Below are positions 1-10,789 of a stretch of DNA of 64,000 nucleotides, in pieces; within the stretch, counting starts at the first letter, position 1; each line of letters begins with the position of its first letter. Source of the stretch: Spizellomyces punctatus DAOM BR117 (taxonomy: Eukaryota; Chytridiomycota; Chytridiomycetes; Spizellomycetales; Spizellomycetaceae); assembly GCF_000182565.1 (NCBI RefSeq), contig NW_015971539.1, positions 1,483,219-1,547,218 of the forward strand, read 5' to 3'. The notes beneath the pieces are model-generated. The model had not been told where the DNA came from. It ran no database searches and saw only the letters and a list, made by a program, of their open reading frames with translations. The translations under genes and the position numbers were made by a program.

Positions 1-1042
1 GCAAAGGATGAGATCTTTGGACAGGTACTTTGACAAGTCGTTTGAGACTGGCAAGTTTCTCTTAATGATTTATTCAATTGTCATTCCAGCCTGTAGTAGG
101 AAACTTTGATCACCGCATATTATTGGCCCCACCTGTTTCGCACCATGGTAGGTTGATAGCTTTTTCTAGTCGAAATTACCACCTGCGTAACCATGCTATT
201 CATCCAGTTGATTTTCAAACCATATCCGTGCCGGAGCTGCAAGACATAGTGATACCTTTTACTTGGAAAGTTCCTTTCACCGGTAAATGTCATCGAGCTT
301 GATAAATCACCGAGTCATTACTAATATCGGCTTTACAGGTCTCATCCATGGAATTGCTGGATGGTTTGACATTAATCTTGGTGGACTGATCTTGACAACT
401 GCACCACATGCGGAGCGAACACATTGGCAGCAGGTCCGGTTTCTTCTGAAAGGTAACCCACACTATGCTAGGGATGGCGAAACTGGACTGTACTGACCAC
501 ATATAATGTCCTATTCAGAACCTGTCGCTGTAAATGCATACCAAACCATAAAAGGTTGGATGCGACTAACGGTGAACACATCTAGATCATATGATGTTAT
601 TGCTGAGCTAGCATTGGGTGAAGATGCCCAGCTGTCCGATCCACGAACATCATCTGCCGAGAGAGTTGCAGACCTACGACTCACGCCAGCTGGGGCTGGA
701 GCGCGGCGAGGACAGTGGGCTTTGCACGAGCAGACATATATGTATGATCAAGGATTAGACTACTCCAAGGTATGTGTGCATGACGTTGAAGAGTTTGGAA
801 ATTTAATTCATTTTCTGTTATCTTTGCAGCCAGAGTTCTTGGCCATGTATTCACCAGAAAACGCGAGTACCGAAGCAGGAAACGTGCTAGGTTTGACTAC
901 AGACCCATTAAGCGGTCTGAATGCCGGTGGTGTAGCGACTCCTGGTCTTGGATGGGCAGATAGTGGACTAGAGAGCTTACTTGATCCAGCTATGGAAATC
1001 GAGACTGGAGAGGGGGCGGGGGCCGATATGGCTGATCTTTGA
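1..1042 (+). CDS. CARM1/PRMT4-type protein arginine methyltransferase, C-terminal part
   Basis: Exons 1-24, 90-147, 208-282, 339-452, 519-769, 830-1042 give 244 residues and a TGA stop; the 5' part lies outside the window. The product is the beta-barrel/dimerisation half of a class I protein arginine methyltransferase, which dimethylates arginines of histone H3 and RNA-binding proteins in the nucleus. The visible string DEIFGQPVVGNFDHRIL, then GLIHGIAGWFDINLGG, TTAPHAERTHWQQVRFLL and RSYDV follow the CARM1 order (EEIFRQPVVDTFDIRIL, HGLAFWFDV, STAPTEPLTHWYQVRCL, RQSYDI). The catalytic Rossmann domain is not in the window. The last 70 residues are low-complexity G/A/E-rich and look like a transcription-factor-style tail. 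Assignment to PRMT4 rather than PRMT1/6 rests on the barrel sequence and is fairly secure. The 3' end faces UGDH tail to tail, 213 bases apart. Confidence 0.85.
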
Positions 1043-1255
1043 GAATAGGGGAGGCTAGTCGAATGGCAAAGCGACTGAAGGGACTCGTGAAAGTGCGTGG
1101 TCGCATCGTATAAATAGGATCTCTGAGGATATTGACAAACTTGACACAAAGAACAGTGCATAATATTTACGTTTTTGACTATTAAGTTAAAGACCCCATC
1201 TACAGAATTACAGCTTTGGTTTATGATATACTACATTTAAACAGATACTGCTCGG

Positions 1256-2811
1256 TTACACTTGACGGCCAATGACTTCCACTTGAAAACCAATGTTTTG
1301 CAGTTTCTTGGTATCAAGGAACAAGCGTCCGTCGAAGATGAAGGCGGGTTTGTGCATGTTATTGTAAACTCTTTGGTAATCCAGAGTCTTGAACTCGTCC
1401 CATTCGGTCAGGACGACAATAGCATCTGCATTTTTAGCGGCTTCGTAGGGATCGTGGAAGATGGTCACGCTTTTCTTGTCTGAGGGGAAAAATACCACAG
1501 ATTGTAGTCAGCACTCTGGTATGCCTGATGCACGGAATACAAAAAGTATCATGTAACTTACATTGCTCGGGGGTAGCGATTCCCGGTTCGCACAGATCCA
1601 TCTCAATCTGCGCGTCCTCTACTTTCGGATCATAAATATGGATATTGGCCTTCTCCTGAATAAAATGCTTGACGAGAGTAATAGCAGCGGACTCCCGTGT
1701 ATCGCCGGTATTCTTTTTGAATGCAAAACCAAACACTGCCAAGTTTTTGTTTGTAAGGGTATTAAAGAGGCGCTTGACGATGCGTTCGAGGAAGCGAGAT
1801 TTCTGGTACTCATTCATGGTGACCACTTGCTTCCAATATTCGGCAACTTCAGGGAGGTGCAAGCTTTCACTGAGGTAGACAAGGTTAAGGATGTCTTTTT
1901 GGAAACAGCTTCCTCCGAAGCCTACAGAGGCTTTGAGGAATTTGGGGCCGATACGAGAATCGAGACCGCATGCGTAAGCAACCTCATCCACGTCTGCCCC
2001 TGTTGCTTCGCAAATGGCTGAAAGGGCATTGATGCTGGAGATGCGTTGAGCGAGGAGGGCGTTTGCCGCGAGCTTGGAGAGTTCCGAGGACCATAAGCCC
2101 ATTGTGATGATTTTCTCCTTGGGAACCCAGTTTGCGTAGACGTCTGCAAGAACATTTTGTGCTTTGATACCTTCTGGTGTTTGTAGCGATCCGATAAGGA
2201 CCCGATCTGGATACATCAAGTCCGGAATAGCTGTCCCCTCTGCCAGGAATTCTGGGTTTGACAGGATATCGAAGCGGATTCCGTCACGAGAATTTGCCTC
2301 GAGAATGGCCCGCATACTTTCAGCTGTGCGACAGGGAACAGTTGATTTTTCAATGACAATTTTGGAGCTGGTAGCTACTTGAGCGATGCGACGTGTAGCT
2401 GATTCGACATAAGCCAGGTCAGCGGCGAAACCAGCGCCGATGCCCGACTTTTTTGTCGGTGTGTTTACAGAGACAAAGATCAAATCCGCCTCTTGGATAG
2501 CCTGGTCAACCTCAGAGGAGAAGAATAGATTCCGTCCGCGGCAGGCGAATACTACATCATCCAGACCAGGCTCGTAGATAGGGAGGTTATCAGAGTTCCA
2601 AGCAGCAATACGGTCTTCGTTTAGGTCTACGATAGTGACTGTGACAGTGGGGCATTTGTATGCAATTACGGCGCAAGTTGGCCCGCCTATGTGAAAGAGT
2701 TTTAGACATTCATCAAGAGAAGCCGGACGGCTGTTGCCAGACACACATTGCCCAACACGTACCAACGTAACCCGCACCGATACAGCAGATCTTGAGGTTT
2801 TCCTTGGTCAT
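1256..2811 (-). CDS. UDP-glucose 6-dehydrogenase
   Basis: Exons 2763-2811, 1562-2686 and 1256-1479 (minus) give 465 residues, close to the eukaryotic length of about 490. The enzyme oxidises UDP-glucose twice with NAD+ to UDP-glucuronate in the cytosol, the precursor for glucuronate and xylose in wall or capsule glycans. The N-terminal Rossmann motif CIGAGYVGG (residues 10-18) is split by intron 1. SVNTP (about 89-93), EKSTVP (about 129-134) and NPEFLAEG (about 160-167) are family signatures. The catalytic cysteine lies in [12 protein letters not shown] at about 277. The third exon carries the C-terminal UDP-binding domain (TEWDEF, FDGR). The start is the ATG at 2811, which gives the GAGYVGG fold directly. 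No missing catalytic residue is seen. Confidence 0.95.
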
Positions 2812-3262
2812 TTTTCAAAATTCCAAACAAATGCAGGACAACAGGTCTCGTTTACAAAGCAGGGAAACTCGAGCCAGCGAGTCAAGCTGTACCAAAGACA
2901 ATAAGCAACGCTAAATAACGGAATGAACGCAAACGTACGTCAACACGTATCCGCAGCACCCGACAACTTACCAAATGTCGTAAACAACCGATAGTGCCCT
3001 ATCACTCGCAAACAAACCCGGCAAGTCCGTAGAAGGCTGAAAGGGAGGAGGATGGCAGTGGAAACCGGGAAAAGAAGGAAGGGAAGGAAGGGAAAAAGAA
3101 GATGCCTTCCATAGCCTCCTCCTTCCGTAATCCAAAAAACGTTCTTTTGACCGCTTAAAACAAACACGCGGCAGGCCGCTTGGCTCTCCGTTATCCAAAA
3201 AAGTCTTAATTTTTGTTTGCAGCGGGATTCGAACCCCTGAGTTTATTACATTATGCTAAGCG
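2812..3262. other. Intergenic region with a tRNA-like B-box
   Basis: Upstream of UGDH and downstream of the CorA gene. It holds a purine/pyrimidine-biased tract (about 3045-3125, rich in GGAAGG on the plus strand) that would be the CT-rich leader of UGDH. On the minus strand, about 3218-3240, GGGGTTCGAATCCCGC is a good RNA polymerase III B-box / T-arm core. The part upstream of it runs into the last codons of the CorA gene and does not fold into a cloverleaf, so it is not called a tRNA gene. Confidence 0.4.
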
Positions 3263-5481
3263 CTATCTACGACCTATCCAGCCCATGTATCTGAACAGGA
3301 CCACCATGACGGCTACCATGCTCGCCGTAATTATCCAGAATCTAACAAAAGAAATGGCCATAATTCAGTAAAGACAAACAATTAGAATGAACGGGAGCTC
3401 GCTTACCCGTAAACACCCAATCTCCAATGGAGTTCTACGGACATCCAATGATTTACTGATGGTCCATCAAGAGAATCACAAAGTTATAAAACATACCTGG
3501 AAAATAATCGAAGTTCATACCAAACACACCAGCCAAGAAGGATATGGGAAGGAACACCAACGAAACAACTGCAAGTGTTTTCATAGCCTAATGTCGCGTC
3601 ATTCAGCTTACGCTGATAGTACTGTGAAGGCAACGACGCCCTACCTCGTTTGTAGAGTGTGACACAATGTTGAAGATCAAGTCAATCAGGTGTCTTGCGT
3701 CCGATTCGTAACTCTCTAGGCCATCCACGACAGTATTTACATGGTCTTTAACGTCTCCCAAATAGGTTTTCGTTAGCTTGGAAATGAAGGGTTGGGGAGG
3801 GGGAGAGACGTCGACAGTTGGGGCAAAGTGCTTGCCGTTCTCACGGAGCGTAACAACAAGATTCTTGGTTGGCATTAGAGTGCGGCGGAGAACGCCCAGC
3901 TCCTTGGCTATGACGTGCAACTCTGAAAGATGGCGCATTGAGGACCGATCTTCTTTTGCAACACGGGCGCATATGTATTACCTTGTGTTGCTTCTGCCTT
4001 TGGATCTTTGAAAACAAGCGTTTCCATAAGGTCCAACAGATGCTTATATGCATTCAAGATTGGGAAAAAATGATCGGTAACCTAATTACAAGAGCTCAAC
4101 AAGTGAGCAAGTATGAACCTTGAAGTCTACATTTCACCTCTACATCCTCACCGTATCCATCAATGAAAAGAGCAAAAAGCTCGCATCCTCCGAGTCTCGC
4201 AAAACAGTTCCCACCTCTCCCAGACGGGTGTAAATTGGCGCCGTCACTTTCTGTCCTTCATGCTGAAAGATGGACAACACGATTCCTTCTCGCAGCAAAA
4301 AAAAGTTTGTTTGCTCGATGGTAATCTCGGGACGAGTTTGCATAGAGGGCCAGCTGTCCACTTTTGGTCGATTTGGGAAGAGGGGAGTCCGATAAATTGA
4401 CTGGGCGGGCCGTGACGAGCTACTCGTCTCGTTGTCTGATTCCATATCATTGTCCTCCAAGGTGGTAAGAATCATGCTCACGTAGATATGATTGTCGTAC
4501 CAGTCGGCTTTGATTCTGGTTGATATACGTCAATGAGATTAATCTGTGTTGAGTCACATCCATCACGACTCGAAACAAGTACGTACGCTTGCGGGAAATG
4601 GAATACATCCTCTACAGCCAATGGATGCAGCTCTAGTACAATGATACCTTAGCTTACGTGTCTCAGTACGTGAAGACAACTTCTTCAAACCGTACTATAT
4701 TTCTCGGCGACCTGCTTGATGACCGTATAGTTGACACCGCGTATGTCTATCCATCTTACTTTACTCCATGAAGGTCGCTGTACAGCCAAATCATAAATCG
4801 TGCGAAAGCAACTCGTCTGACTGGAAACAAGTCACACCTGGTTGCGTAAGAACTCTGCCAAGGAGGCCGGATCGAGATCGTGAATTTCCATTTTAATGGC
4901 AGAATAATCTACTACTCTGACAGTCACGTCTTCCTACATAATAGGTCCGTGTAGAACCTTGTAAGATCCGGCTGTCGTGACAAGCATCCTTGCCGTATTT
5001 CAGCCGTCCTCACCTTGAACAGAGCCTCCAATGTCGGATTAGGAACCTTGACATCAATACCAGGCGGGGCGCCCGGCACTCGCATATTTGCTGCTCTCGA
5101 CAATATTTTAGACTGCAGCACACGGGCAAGCCCATTTTTACGATACCCACCCTGCAAGTCCGATACCATGCTTCTAGCCGTTAAGAGAGACCGTATTTTT
5201 CGTTTTAGACGGCTTCTTCGCGAGCCTAGGTATAGGACATCGGACATGATGATGAGCTAGTAGATCGAGAGATATATTTCATATGGAGGAGTACAGCGTA
5301 TATTGCGATAAAGTCCTAGAGTGAATGCTATTTATAGAACTGGTTTTTGCTCACGTTTTTTCGGGCCCTCTTCCTCCGGGGTGATCTCCACCGCTACGGA
5401 ATCAGGAACTTCCTCTTCCTCATTCTCACGAGCACGGTCGAGCAGGGGTGCTGTTTCCGATGGACTTTGTCCTGGGTCCAT
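3263..5481 (-). CDS. CorA-family Mg2+ transporter (ALR/MNR2-like)
   Basis: Eleven exons (minus): 5355-5481, 5014-5225, 4838-4933, 4696-4777, 4587-4632, 4152-4515, 3982-4081, 3645-3922, 3497-3587, 3407-3434, 3263-3341; 500 residues. CorA proteins form pentameric magnesium channels in plasma, vacuolar or mitochondrial membranes. Evidence is [15 protein letters not shown] followed by [12 protein letters not shown] (the fungal CorA core), a long helix ending [13 protein letters not shown], then transmembrane 1 (about 437-460) closing with the obligatory GMN filter (458-460) and transmembrane 2 (about 475-496) ending in a short basic tail. Residues about 195-240 form an acidic/serine linker. The first exon adds an acidic N-terminus joined to a basic [12 protein letters not shown] run; an alternative shorter start at 5247 is also open, so the N-terminus is the weak point. 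Confidence 0.88.
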
Positions 5482-6574
5482 TGTCTACAGATGGTTGACA
5501 AGCCCAAACTCGAGCTTGCATGATGTAAGTGCTCATTAAACCCAGTTTTGACATGATGCTAAGCCTCGCGATCTGAACTTTTGGTCGCCGATCGCCAGCG
5601 TTTGGTGCGCAGCAATTGCTCTCGCCGTAAGTTTTCCTTTCCAAAGACGGAAGTTTCATTGTAAATAAGGATGCAGAAATAGTCCAGTTAATCAAGATGC
5701 AGACATGCGACTCGACCGACCAGCGCTCGAAACCCGAAAATGCAAAATATTAGGAAAAGACCATGGACAAGCTGGAACGGGATGGAAGCGACCTGCAGGG
5801 ACCCACTGAAGCCTGCGGGTGGAGGTAGGGCAGAGGAACAGATTTAAGCACAAGTTATTCTTTTTGATATGGTCATAAACTACCTTCGATCATCCATTCC
5901 GTCATTTTCTAAAGGACATGCAGCTTTTGAAAGAGATGAACCCTGTAAGGATGTCGAAAAAAATGCATAACACTGCAAAAAATCATTCGTACTTTGAAAA
6001 ATAGAGTCCATTCCCTTCATGACAGAATTGGCAGATCAAATGTCCTAGCCGGCGCTAGCGGGTCCTGGACTTGCATCCCAAAAATCTCATGGTTGTTATG
6101 ATTTTTTGTAAAGAGGGCGCAAACTTGGGACTCGAGCCATGCAAAGGTTGGAGGGGAAAGGCAGTCAGAGACAAAAGGACATGTATTCCGGGATTGGCCG
6201 GATCTCCGTATCGTTCCATGGCCGGATGGTTGTCTTTCCTCCAGTTACAGATTTCTGTAATCATTTGCGCATGACCATTGTAAAAGATATTTCATAATCT
6301 CCCATGAGCGCGCCGACCGTAAGCAGATGATGAAGCTTCCCATAACGGCCAGCCCTGATCATGTCTCGACCACCCACAGTGGCAGCAGGTTTGAATCTCC
6401 AACCACTTTCCTCAAAATTGTATAGTAATTCCATGATGTCTTGATTTGTGAATCACAACATTTCCCAGTTAAGAAAAACGTTAAGATGGTATTCGTCCTT
6501 CCCAGCACCTCAACATAACCTTGGCGTCTATCTATCCGAATCCATTTGCACTGTACAATCCTCCCAATCCCGAC
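5482..6574. other. Gene-free stretch between NDUFA2 and the CorA gene
   Basis: About 1.1 kb lying downstream of NDUFA2 and upstream of the CorA gene on the minus strand. Only short ORFs (under 90 codons) with no family resemblance are present. A weak B-box-like GGCTCGAGTCCC occurs on the minus strand near 6128-6139 without a cloverleaf. It is presumably the CorA promoter and 5' leader plus the NDUFA2 3' end. Confidence 0.5.
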
Positions 6575-7002
6575 TCAAAGCTCGCTGGAGCTTGGCCGGG
6601 TCTCCGCTAGTTGTTTGATGCGGGCCTCAACTTCGCCTTCCGAGAGGTTCTCTAGAGTTACCTTACGTTCCTGTCCCAACGCTACATCGTATCATGGAGT
6701 TAAGGCCCAGCGGTTTAACCATCCTTGGTAGGGTAACAGTAAAACTCACCATAACGGCCAAATGCCCTCGCCTCAATTCCCGAAGCCTCCCGGATAAGGA
6801 TTGGCAAGGTAGGGTTTGCGTCTTTGATTGCAGAGTATTGTTTCAAGATGAAGTCCCTATAACCGATAATGAGCAAACTAGACTTTGAGGTGCGACCGCT
6901 AAGTACTGAGCGCTACCTTGTTCCCTTGCTTCCAGCTGACGTCTGGCAGAGGTGAATACGGAGCTCTTTGAGGTTCTTGGTAAGTGGTGTGCGCCAGGAC
7001 AT
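6575..7002 (-). CDS. NADH:ubiquinone oxidoreductase subunit NDUFA2 (B8)
   Basis: Exons 6917-7002, 6750-6856, 6575-6681 (minus) encode 99 residues, the same length as the animal protein. It is an accessory, thioredoxin-fold subunit on the matrix arm of respiratory complex I. The sequence shows KELRIHLCQTSAGSKG at the N-terminus, then FILKQYSAIKDANPTLPILI and RYALGQERKV, which match the NDUFA2 pattern RIHxCQ..S.G, PxxPILIRE and RYAxGQE. Its presence implies a complete complex I in this organism. It lies head to head with the ARMH3 gene, 197 bases between start codons. Confidence 0.93.
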
Positions 7003-7199
7003 TGTGGAAGGTCAATGGATTCGTTCCAATCCCAAAGCCCGTTGGTTGCTCTGAATTGGCAACGCGCGAGGTACTGCGCCATCAATGCTATGACAACAGA
7101 CTTCATTCAATTCACATTCCAACCGATTCGGTGATCGGCTCGCGTCAGCTTCTGAGACAGACCGCTCTATCGGCCTCTGTTTGCGTTCAACTCGCCAAG
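7003..7199. promoter_or_regulatory. Shared intergenic promoter, NDUFA2 / ARMH3
   Basis: The 197 bases between two divergent start codons must hold both promoters. No TATA box or named operator is visible. Confidence 0.5.
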
Positions 7200-10127
7200 A
7201 TGATGTCGCCAGAGGCAGAGGCGTCCGCCCCGGACTGGCTAATACGGAGAGGATCCAGTGCACGTCCTGCTCTCAAGGAGAAAGTTGTTGCTATTTACGA
7301 GGCATTTCTAAAAGTATGGGTTGCCCAATCATAGTCTGGAGTTGACGCTGAAGGACACAGCTGACTGCATGGTCTTACGTTGATAACAAGGGAGACGACC
7401 CTAGCATTGGAAACCCAAACTTTTGGGACGAGTTTTTCTTGCTCAAAGTCAATGTTGATTACCTTACTGTCGCCTTATCGTCGCTGTCAGAAGCGCAGCT
7501 GTTGGCCATCAAGGCAAGTCAGTGGTTGCAAATGCCTATGAAATTATGGTAATGTTGATGCTCAGAATGTAGGATAGCATAAACAACATTTTTGTCCACG
7601 CCATTGACGCGATGCTGGACGAGTATCCAACCCGTCAGATACATGCGATGGAGGTAAGACGCGCCTGTGTATCTCCTACTGAGCAAAACAATATTTTCCA
7701 AACCCACATTGTCGGTTCGCTATCAGACTCTACACACTTTATTGCGGAACATTTTTGCGAAGAAGTTTCATAATTTCAGCTTTGACGTCATCAATGTGTT
7801 GACGGGCCTTGATCAGGCGGATGCAACCTTCAGAGTGTGTGATAAGTGTGTTCTGGATGCGATCCTCAGCCTTTGATTGACTGTACAACACTGCAGACGC
7901 TTGTGGCAGCCATTGATGATCGACTTCTGACCGGTGAATCAGGTATGGCGCATGAAGATGTTTCTCCTCGGCCAGGACGTAATCATGATGCTGCATTCAG
8001 CTCAGGTTCGCGGGGCGGCCTTGCAGCTCACAATAACAATCGTCACTGGATCCGATAATATCAGTCAAAATTCCGTGTTAAATGACTATTTTATGATCCA
8101 CGATGTTTTCGACAGTCTTACAAAGGTACGCTAGCAGACGGCTTTTGGAGGCATCTGTTTGCCAACTGATTCTTTCCTTTGCACATTCAAGAATAGATCA
8201 TGACGGACTTTACGACACATCAACTGGCCTTCGATGCAGCTGTCCTCCTCACCCTTTTATGCAATTACAACAAGTACGAGTCGAATAATCCGTATTTAAA
8301 TCGTCTGGCAAAGCTCGACGACCAAAACGTAATCACCAGCGCCGCGCATATAGTATCTCGCGCGAGTCAGGACTGTCGCAAGTAGGATTTCATCTAGTCA
8401 AGTCCAATTTAAATATCGACTTGACGATTCTCCTAGGATATATATGGAAACTAGACAGGATGCCGATACTACACCAGGCAGCATACGCGTTCTCTCATAC
8501 CTTACCGGAGCCGTCTGGGGCCAGACATCAAAGCCTCTTGACGAAGCAGGGTATGTTTTCAGCGGATTAAGTCGCTCTCGACTGCATACATGCATGAGCA
8601 CTCATCACTCGAACGGCCAGAAAGACTTCGTCGACAGGTGTTCCTTTTGCTACTCTACGAATTTGCATATGCCAACGAAAAGTTTGTTGATCATCTTGGG
8701 TCATCGCTTGCGAAAGCTGCCACGTCAGGGAATGGACCGAGCCGTCAAGGTCTCGTAACGTCGGCCACGAATCTGTATTCGGCTAGTACCATTCCTCCCG
8801 AATCACAACAAAGTGAAGGGGAGGAAAACAGTCTTACAGGTACCAGCCCCATGGTGCGTCAGTCTACCTTTACAATGAACTAACCTTTGACACCGTTTGT
8901 GGTCCCCAGCCTGTGCTCTCATAGATTTTGTTTCTTTCGCTTCGTATCTCTTCCAAAATAACCATGATACAAAGTCTGCCATATACAGCAAACTATCGTT
9001 GCTGATATTGACTTGCTTAACTGAGAATAGTGGACTCTGTGGGCAAATGTTGGATGATAATCTTGCGGTAAAGGTTAGGCTATGTCGCCAGGTATGTTAA
9101 GAGGATTTTGATTAAGACAGCTTTGGGCATCAGTCTGAACCGAAGCGAGCGTAGAAGCCACCATACCTACCCAATATAATGGACCAACCACGGCCACTAG
9201 CATGCGCCATTCTCGACGTTGTTGTAACATTCATGAGACACAACCTATCCAAAAAGCTGCAAGCAGATTCATATGCATACTCGCTCGGCATTGTCGAACG
9301 GATTATATGTCAGAGCCGCGGCTTGAAAGTTCGGCTTCCGTACCATTGGAACGAACTTTGGCTGGCCGTGATGACAGTGGTTCAGTTTGTGGCAAGGCAA
9401 GAAAGTACTCTTCAGAGTCACACGGGCATCGCTGGACTTATCTTGCAGATATTTGCAATGCTGAATCTCGCAATGTATGTTGCAAAGTGTTTCTGTGCCG
9501 CCTTGGTAGTTCTAACCCAACCCCGACCCTTGTTCTCATACCAGAACATATGGGGACACTTTCCTGCCTGATCCGGCAAGCTACGATAATCTCTACTATG
9601 AGGTGGTGCGAAATGCCGAATACCTGACGACGTTGAATCGCATCGGTAGGTACCCATGCTGTCCTCAGTCTATAAACCGCATCACGCATGATCTGATTCC
9701 TGAAATCGTAGCAACTCGTGAGCTGAACTCTGACACGCCACCACCATCACCATTTCGTAATCCTTCTCTGCGAAACATTACGCGAAGTCCCGCTGGCAGT
9801 CCCCGGAATAGCATGTCCTCGATCTTTGTATCAGCCTTGCAAGCGAAACAAGGCGTCCCAATGTCCGCGAGCGATTTTCGAAATATTGAAGCCATCATCA
9901 ATCATATGCTACCGAAGATTGAGCAGTATGGCGGAAAAGCAGCGAGTCTCACAAGTCAAGATATAGTGACTATCATCCGCGCGAACTATGATACACTGGA
10001 GCTCGTTAGTTTGGATGGAGTGGATTCTTATATGCGATACGATGGTGCGGGCGTGTATGTAGAGCAAGCGTTTTTTCGTGGATTAGTCAGGATCGTGGCT
10101 GCAGACTTTCGGGAGATGGGGCGATAG
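7200..10127 (+). CDS. ARMH3-like armadillo-helical protein (DUF1741 family)
   Basis: Twelve exons: 7200-7313, 7391-7513, 7573-7653, 7727-7834, 7870-7942, 8001-8125, 8197-8381, 8437-8550, 8625-8839, 8910-9091, 9155-9474, 9545-10127; 740 residues against 689 in human ARMH3 (C10orf76). The animal protein is a Golgi helical-repeat protein that partners GBF1 and PI4KB. Matching blocks run the whole length: LKEKVVAIYEAFLK, FWDEFFLLKVNVDYL, TGSDNISQNSVL, NYNKYESNNPYL, YHWNELW, ITYGDTFLPDPASYDNLYYE and IVTIIRANYDTLEL. A serine/proline-rich insert of about 40 residues precedes the last DUF1741 block. Two odd introns: 7514-7572 starts GC instead of GT, and 7835-7869 is only 35 bases. The acceptors of exons 9 and 10 are the least certain. 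Confidence 0.87.
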
Positions 10128-10236
10128 TTGAGTTTTAGATATTTGTTTAATTATTGAAAAAATGCTGACTACCGATAGAACTAAAGACTGCAGTCTGGGC
10201 TCATCTATCAGATCAAAGTGCAGAATATAAGTTCCC

Positions 10237-10461
10237 TCAAATGTTGAAGCCTTGTGCCCGCATGCAATCCTGATGCGCTTTGATAAGGTCCCCACATTTC
10301 TCTTCTCCATGCTCAAAAACACACTCGTCTCGTGCTTTCCGTGTGTCTGGGCAAGCACAGCAAGGCTTGCACTTGGGTTTCCCCTCGGTCGACGTTGAGG
10401 TGGCCGAAGGAGTTGCGGGAACCGGGAAGCTTGTGACGGGTTTGGACTCAGAGGCACCCAT
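10237..10461 (-). CDS. COX17: COX17 copper chaperone
   Basis: Single-exon gene of 74 residues. COX17 carries Cu(I) in the mitochondrial intermembrane space to SCO1 and COX11 for assembly of cytochrome c oxidase. The core [20 protein letters not shown] has the copper-binding Cys-Cys pair (C34-C35) and the twin CX9C pairs C37-C47 and C56-C66, ending MRAQGF as in the family. The first 27 residues form a Ser/Thr/Pro-rich extension longer than the short animal N-terminus. It begins MGASES, which also fits an N-myristoylation signal; this is only a sequence resemblance. It is 109 bases tail to tail with ARMH3 and head to head with the MTFR1-like gene. Confidence 0.95.
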   Translation of the reverse strand: MGASESKPVTSFPVPATPSATSTSTEGKPKCKPCCACPDTRKARDECVFEHGEEKCGDLIKAHQDCMRAQGFNI

Positions 10462-10789
10462 GTTTGGAAAGCTATTATATTAAATTTATAAATATTGTCC
10501 TGATGCCGGTCGTAAAGCTTTCTACTCGACCCGAAGCATTCCTTTGTCTTTGGGATTGGGATCTAAACGATATTTGCAATTTGGGTGACAAATTCCGAAC
10601 TTTGATGATGACTCATCCAAGGAACCAGAAGATGCCGGTTCGAGCCTAGAAACTGGACAAGCGCGTGTCCGAACGTCGGTTTTCCCAGCAGGTACGTGTT
10701 GCTTTTGAAAACAAGATTGCCATCTGTCAACCACCCGGCGAGCGGTTTGGACTAGCCGCCCCATCCAGCGTATCAACGCACCAGTCTTC
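10462..10789. promoter_or_regulatory. Shared intergenic promoter, COX17 / MTFR1-like
   Basis: About 330 bases separate the COX17 start from the first in-frame ATG of the fission-regulator gene (425 bases if its start is 10886). Both products act at mitochondria, so co-regulation is possible. An open antisense frame here (10522-10887) has no family features and is left out. Confidence 0.4.

Noticed and set aside
5332..5481. Separate 49-residue gene upstream of CorA (minus)
   Set aside because: It has a GTGAGC donor in frame with the CTATACCTAG acceptor at 5226, so it is better explained as the first exon of the CorA gene.
6100..6150. Minus-strand GGCTCGAGTCCC as a tRNA T-arm
   Set aside because: No matching stems on either side.
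9646..9668. Intron GTAGGT...CTCAG in the ARMH3 gene
   Set aside because: It would be only 23 bases, and the frame reads through it without a stop into the conserved C-terminal part.
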